Part shown: positions 4,274-7,287 of the stretch, one piece after another
Position numbering within the stretch: the first letter of the stretch is position 1
Layout: each line of letters opens with the position of its first letter
NCBI GenBank assembly: GCA_024654345.1
Contig: JANLIN010000112.1
Coordinates: forward strand, 1-7,287
DNA length: 7,287 nt
From: Candidatus Komeilibacteria bacterium
GTDB lineage: Bacteria; Patescibacteriota; Patescibacteriia; UBA1558
Reading direction: 5' to 3'
Notes under the pieces: model-generated
What the model was told of the DNA's origin: nothing
Seen by the model: only the letters and a program-made list of their open reading frames with translations
The model's database searches: none
Program-made: the position numbers and the translations under genes

Positions 4274-4670
4274 CTCGACTCGCTTTGACTAGCGTCAAAA
4301 CTCGCTCGTGGTTTCGGCCGTTGTACGGCCTCAACCGTAGAAGGATTGAAACGAGTCGAGTGGTGTCCCGAGCGAAGTTCGCCGCGGCGAACGAAGCCGA
4401 GGGGCAGATGAGTGTAGTTCCAGCACAGGCGATAGTTGTTCGACTCGCTTTGACTAGCGTCAAAACTCGCTCGTGGTTTCGGCCGTTGTACGGCCTCAAC
4501 CGTCGAAGGATTGAAACGAGTCGAGTGGTGTCCCGAGCGAAGTTCGCCGCGGCGAACGAAGCCGAGGGCAGATGTGTGTAGTTCCAGCACAGGCGATAGT
4601 TGTTCGACTCGCTTTGACTAGCGTCAAAACTCGCTCGTGGTTTCGGCCGTGATACAGCCTCAACAGTGGC
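4269..4670 (+). repeat. 2.4-copy tandem array of the 165-bp repeat, starting on the tRNA-Ala CCA
   Basis: Unit 1 is 4276-4440 (165 bp), unit 2 is 4441-4604 (164 bp, one G lost in GAGGGGCAG) and a partial unit 3 runs from 4605 to about 4670 with a decayed end. Landmarks in each full unit are GGCCGT-TGT-ACGGCC, the arm CGAGTCGAGTGGTG, TGTCCCGAGCGAAG, the perfect 16-bp palindrome GTTCGCCGCGGCGAAC (4377-4392 and 4542-4557) and GTGTAGTTCCAGCACAGGCG. The first 14 bases, CACCACTCGACTCG (4269-4282), include the tRNA tail and are exactly complementary to CGAGTCGAGTGGTG (4352-4365). Units 1 and 2 are nearly identical, so the duplication is recent or kept uniform. Positions 4671-4743 hold a pyrimidine-rich stretch and no gene. 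Confidence 0.9.
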
Positions 4671-4743
4671 GAGCTACAATAAATCACTCCCAACTCGATT
4701 TCTCGCTTCACCGCCTTCTCGCCTCTTTACCTCCTTACTTCCT

Positions 4744-4763
4744 CACCCCCACGGGTGTTTTTT
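4744..4763 (+). terminator. Intrinsic terminator before the CofE-like gene
   Basis: Stem CACCC/GGGTG (4744-4748 and 4753-4757) with loop CCAC is followed directly by six T residues (4758-4763). It would end the tRNA-Ala and repeat transcript 10 bases before the next promoter element. Confidence 0.7.
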
Positions 4764-4772
4764 AGTAGACAT

Positions 4773-4781
4773 TGCTATAAT
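4773..4781 (+). promoter_or_regulatory. Extended -10 promoter; predicts a leaderless mRNA
   Basis: TGC-TATAAT is an exact extended -10 element. Six bases separate it from the ATG at 4788, so the transcript should begin on or next to the start codon. The T-run of the preceding terminator fills the usual -35 area. Confidence 0.75.
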
Positions 4782-4787
4782 TAATAT

Positions 4788-5486
4788 ATGAAAGTAACCG
4801 CCATCAAAACAGCAATATATACTCCGTCGCAAAGTTTGATCGAATTTATCACCCGACATATTCCGAAAATACCCAACAAATCGGTCTTGGTTGTCACATC
4901 TAAAATAGTTTCTGTGGCTGAGGGTCGAATAGGAGATGTCTTAAATAAAGAATCACTAATAAAAGCAGAGAGCGATATTGCAATCAAGGGAAAATACGCC
5001 TGGATATGTGTGAAAGGTAATGATGTGATGGCTTCAGCCGGTATAGACGAGTCAAATGCCGGTGATAAAATTTTGCTACTGCCTAAAGACTCGTTTCTAA
5101 GCGCCACTAAACTAAGGAAACATCTAATGAAGTTTTACAAACTGAAAGAGTTTGGCGTCTTGATAACCGATAGCCGCTCTTTGCCCTTTCGGTCTGGCAT
5201 AAGCGGAGTAGCCCTCGGCTATGCTGGAATAAAAGGTAAAAGAAATTACCGTGGTAAAAAGGATCTATTTGGCAGAGAACTGCATTTCTCTCAAACAAAT
5301 GTTGCCGACAGTATAGCCGCTGCCGCAGTTTTGACCATGGGAGAAGGTAATGAACAAAGACCACTCGCGATTATCGAAAATGCCCCGGTGGAGTTTATAG
5401 AACGAATAACACGCTCTGAACTTCGTATCCATCCAAAAGACGATCTTTACGCGCCCTTGTACGAATATCTCAATTCTCATGACTAA
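4788..5486 (+). CDS. CofE-like protein (F420-0:glutamate ligase family)
   Basis: This 232-residue protein resembles coenzyme F420-0:L-glutamate ligase (CofE, and the N-terminal half of FbiB), which joins glutamate to F420-0 using GTP. Matching segments are LVVTSKIVSVAEGR (34-47), AGIDESNAGDKILLLPKD (84-101), ITDSRSLPFRSGISGVALGY (126-145), AGIKG (146-150) and FGRELHFSQTNVADSIAAAA (161-180). The typical GRPWR-like stretch is replaced by SLPFRSG (131-137). No other F420 biosynthesis or F420-dependent gene is seen, and CPR bacteria are not generally thought to make F420, so the substrate may be another acceptor; that is inference. The ATG follows the -10 box with no Shine-Dalgarno sequence. The ABC exporter gene follows after 39 bases but has its own promoter. 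Confidence 0.85.
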   Translation: MKVTAIKTAIYTPSQSLIEFITRHIPKIPNKSVLVVTSKIVSVAEGRIGDVLNKESLIKAESDIAIKGKYAWICVKGNDVMASAGIDESNAGDKILLLPKDSFLSATKLRKHLMKFYKLKEFGVLITDSRSLPFRSGISGVALGYAGIKGKRNYRGKKDLFGRELHFSQTNVADSIAAAAVLTMGEGNEQRPLAIIENAPVEFIERITRSELRIHPKDDLYAPLYEYLNSHD

Positions 5487-5508
5487 ACACAACAGCTCAA
5501 GATTTTTT

Positions 5509-5517
5509 TGTTATAAT
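5509..5517 (+). promoter_or_regulatory. Extended -10 promoter for the ABC transporter; near-leaderless
   Basis: TGT-TATAAT is an exact extended -10 element, 8 bases before the ATG at 5526. Transcription starting 6-8 bases past the box would begin at or just before the start codon. A row of seven T residues lies just upstream. Confidence 0.7.
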
Positions 5518-5525
5518 ACATCTGA

Positions 5526-7274
5526 ATGAAGCTAATCTGGCAATATCTCAAAAAGCAACGAAAAGTGCTAACTTTAGCACTTATTTTTGCTACCATAAAT
5601 CAGGTTTTCTCCCTGCTTGATCCGCAAATCTTCCGGATTTTGATTGATAAGTATGCCACGCGTATTGAACAAATCCCACGGGCAGATTTTATTAGTGGTG
5701 TTTTATTGCTTCTAGCCGCCTATGTTGGCGTGTCCTTGGTTTCACGAATTGCAAAAAACGTGCAGGACTATTTCGTCAATGTCACCAGTAAACGCTTGGG
5801 GGCAAACATGTACGGTGATAGCGTTAAACATGCTTTCTCTCTCCCTTATAAAACCTTTGCCGATCGCCGCTCCGGTGAGATTTTAGAGAAGATGTCAAAG
5901 GCAAGACTAGATATCGAACAACTTATAGATCTGGCTGTAAATAATCTGTTCTTCTCTCTGATCGGAATATTATTCGTACTAACCTACGCCTTCACCGTCC
6001 ACTGGTCCATTGGTTTAACTTATTTTCTATTAATTCCTTTATTGGGATTTGCCACCTCAGTCATTAGTCGACGTCTTAAGGATGTTCAACAAAATATAGT
6101 CCGAGAAACCGCCGAGCTGGCCGGATCCACTACCGAAACCCTGCGTAATGTGGAGCTGGTAAAAAGCCTCGGTCTGGAAATACAAGAGATTGACCGTTTA
6201 AATAACGTTAATGATCAAATATTGGAGCTGGAGGTGAAAAAAGTGAAGATGGTGCGCACGCTCAGCTTTATTCAGGGGACCCTCATAAATGCCTTACGAG
6301 CTATTATAATGATGCTGATGTTTTATCTCATGTTCTTGCAAAGCATAACCCTCGGGGAATTCTTCACCCTCCTTTTTTACTCTTTCCTTATCTTCAATCC
6401 TCTGTCTCAGCTTGGCCAACTGGTGACCAAACAGAGGGAGTCGGAAGCCAGCGCCGCGGAGCTTGATTTGATCTTAAATCTGCCACCCGAACCGCAACCC
6501 ACCCAGCCGGTGGACTTTGAGAAAATTTCTTCTATCGAATTCAAAAATGTTTTTTTCCGGCACGAGGAGACAAACAAAAAAGAATCGGTAGCCAATATAG
6601 ATTTGTCACTCCAACCAGGTCAAACTATGGCCTTTGTCGGTCCTTCCGGAGCCGGTAAAACAACTGTCGTTAAACTGCTGGTAGGACTATACAAACCTGA
6701 TCAAGGAGCCATCCATATCAACGGTCATGATTTACAACGAATAAATAGATCTGATTACCGCCGCCGCATCGGTCTGGTCGCGCAAGATACACAGCTATTT
6801 GCCGGTACTATCCGCGAGAACTTGCTTTTTGTGAAGCCACAAGCCACCGACGAACAATGCATTGAAGCCTTAAGACACGCCGAGGTAGATCACATACTTC
6901 ATCGAGGAGATGGCGGTTTGGATACCAAAATAGGCGAGGGTGGAATTAAGCTATCCGGTGGAGAAAAACAGCGTCTCGCTATAGCGCGGGCTCTACTCCG
7001 CAATCCAGACCTTTTGATATTTGATGAGGCCACCAGTAGCTTGGATTCTCTTACCGAAAACAAAATTACTGACACCGTGAAAAAAATAAGACGTAAAAGG
7101 CCAATGGTGATGCAGCTTATCATCGCGCACCGTCTATCCACCGTTATCCACGCCGATTTGATAATAGTCCTGGACAAAGGGCGGATTGTACAGCGTGGCA
7201 CTCACGCGGAATTACTGAAAAATGAAGGGCTTTATCAATCGCTCTGTCGCATTCTAAACGATCATCATGCTTAA
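5526..7274 (+). CDS. ABC-type exporter, fused membrane and ATPase domains
   Basis: The 582-residue protein is a complete half-transporter of the MsbA/MdlB/LmrA type. The membrane domain (about 1-320) has six likely helices near 14-38, 56-75, 140-158, 160-180, 250-271 and 277-297. The ATPase domain (about 335-582) is intact: Walker A GPSGAGKTT (372-380), Q-loop Gln420 in VAQDTQLF, signature LSGGEKQR (476-483), Walker B LLIFDE (496-501) with Glu501 as the expected catalytic base, D-loop SSLD (504-507) and H-loop His535 in IAHRLS. It should work as a homodimer or pair with a partner encoded past the window end, pumping an unknown substrate out of the cell. The substrate (lipid, peptide or drug) cannot be told from the sequence. 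Only 13 bases remain after the stop, so operon partners cannot be judged. Confidence 0.96.
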   Translation: MKLIWQYLKKQRKVLTLALIFATINQVFSLLDPQIFRILIDKYATRIEQIPRADFISGVLLLLAAYVGVSLVSRIAKNVQDYFVNVTSKRLGANMYGDSVKHAFSLPYKTFADRRSGEILEKMSKARLDIEQLIDLAVNNLFFSLIGILFVLTYAFTVHWSIGLTYFLLIPLLGFATSVISRRLKDVQQNIVRETAELAGSTTETLRNVELVKSLGLEIQEIDRLNNVNDQILELEVKKVKMVRTLSFIQGTLINALRAIIMMLMFYLMFLQSITLGEFFTLLFYSFLIFNPLSQLGQLVTKQRESEASAAELDLILNLPPEPQPTQPVDFEKISSIEFKNVFFRHEETNKKESVANIDLSLQPGQTMAFVGPSGAGKTTVVKLLVGLYKPDQGAIHINGHDLQRINRSDYRRRIGLVAQDTQLFAGTIRENLLFVKPQATDEQCIEALRHAEVDHILHRGDGGLDTKIGEGGIKLSGGEKQRLAIARALLRNPDLLIFDEATSSLDSLTENKITDTVKKIRRKRPMVMQLIIAHRLSTVIHADLIIVLDKGRIVQRGTHAELLKNEGLYQSLCRILNDHHA

Positions 7275-7287
7275 ATTATCAATTATT

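Noticed and set aside
4285..4581. 98-codon forward open frame inside the tandem repeat
   Set aside because: It is a repeat translated in frame because 165 is a multiple of three. It has no promoter or start context and cannot be separated from the repeat's own structure.
4269..4670. CRISPR array
   Set aside because: The repeats are contiguous 165-bp units with no unique spacers and no cas genes in the window.
4149..4711. Long reverse-strand open frames (71-124 codons) across tRNA-Ala and the tandem repeat
   Set aside because: They translate the tRNA and the repeat units, giving the same peptide block repeated. The tRNA part yields the well-known spurious GFEPPTSCLQSRRSNQL-type peptide from tRNA-Ala. 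Not genes.
4729..4738. Shine-Dalgarno site AAGGAGG on the reverse strand
   Set aside because: The only candidate start (GTG at 4709-4711) is about 18 bases away and leads into a repeat-derived frame, so no gene is supported.

Overview
The window reads as a piece of a small-genome bacterium, most likely a Patescibacteria/CPR member of Parcubacteria type. This is inferred, not proven. The reasons are: very short operons, no clear Shine-Dalgarno sequence before any gene, three genes whose ATG sits about where transcription should begin, a ribosomal protein bL19 with an extra acidic N-terminus, a CofE-type ligase homologue outside an F420 pathway, a tiny two-helix membrane protein, and intergenic DNA full of GC-rich hairpin repeats next to tRNA genes. 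TGA is used as a normal stop. All recognised genes are on the + strand.

Positions 1-733 carry a truncated copy of a roughly 165-bp repeat, a good sigma70-type promoter, a broken tRNA-like sequence interrupted by a hairpin repeat, tRNA-Val(GAC) with encoded CCA, a hairpin cluster starting at the CCA, and an intrinsic terminator. Positions 734-2767 hold a housekeeping block: an RluA/RluD-family pseudouridine synthase and guanylate kinase (ATGA overlap), then bL19 from its own promoter whose -35 box overlaps the gmk stop codon.

Positions 2768-3928 contain no protein gene. They hold a stem-loop terminator, a hairpin repeat, two homologous structured-RNA-like units sharing colinear blocks and a covarying closing stem, tRNA-Leu(GAG), tRNA-Val(TAC), a tandem repeat beginning at the CCA of that tRNA, a decayed copy of the 165-bp repeat, and a perfect 21-bp inverted repeat. 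Positions 3929-4787 hold a 79-residue membrane protein, tRNA-Ala(TGC), a 2.4-copy tandem array of the 165-bp repeat starting at the tRNA CCA, and an intrinsic terminator.

Positions 4788-7274 carry a CofE-like (F420-0:glutamate ligase family) protein and a full ABC exporter half-transporter, each with an extended -10 promoter that predicts a leaderless mRNA.

The most unusual content is non-coding: (1) repeat elements of different sequence but common layout anchored on tRNA CCA ends, where the trailer can pair with the CCA region, and (2) a pair of related structured elements upstream of tRNA-Leu that I do not recognise.
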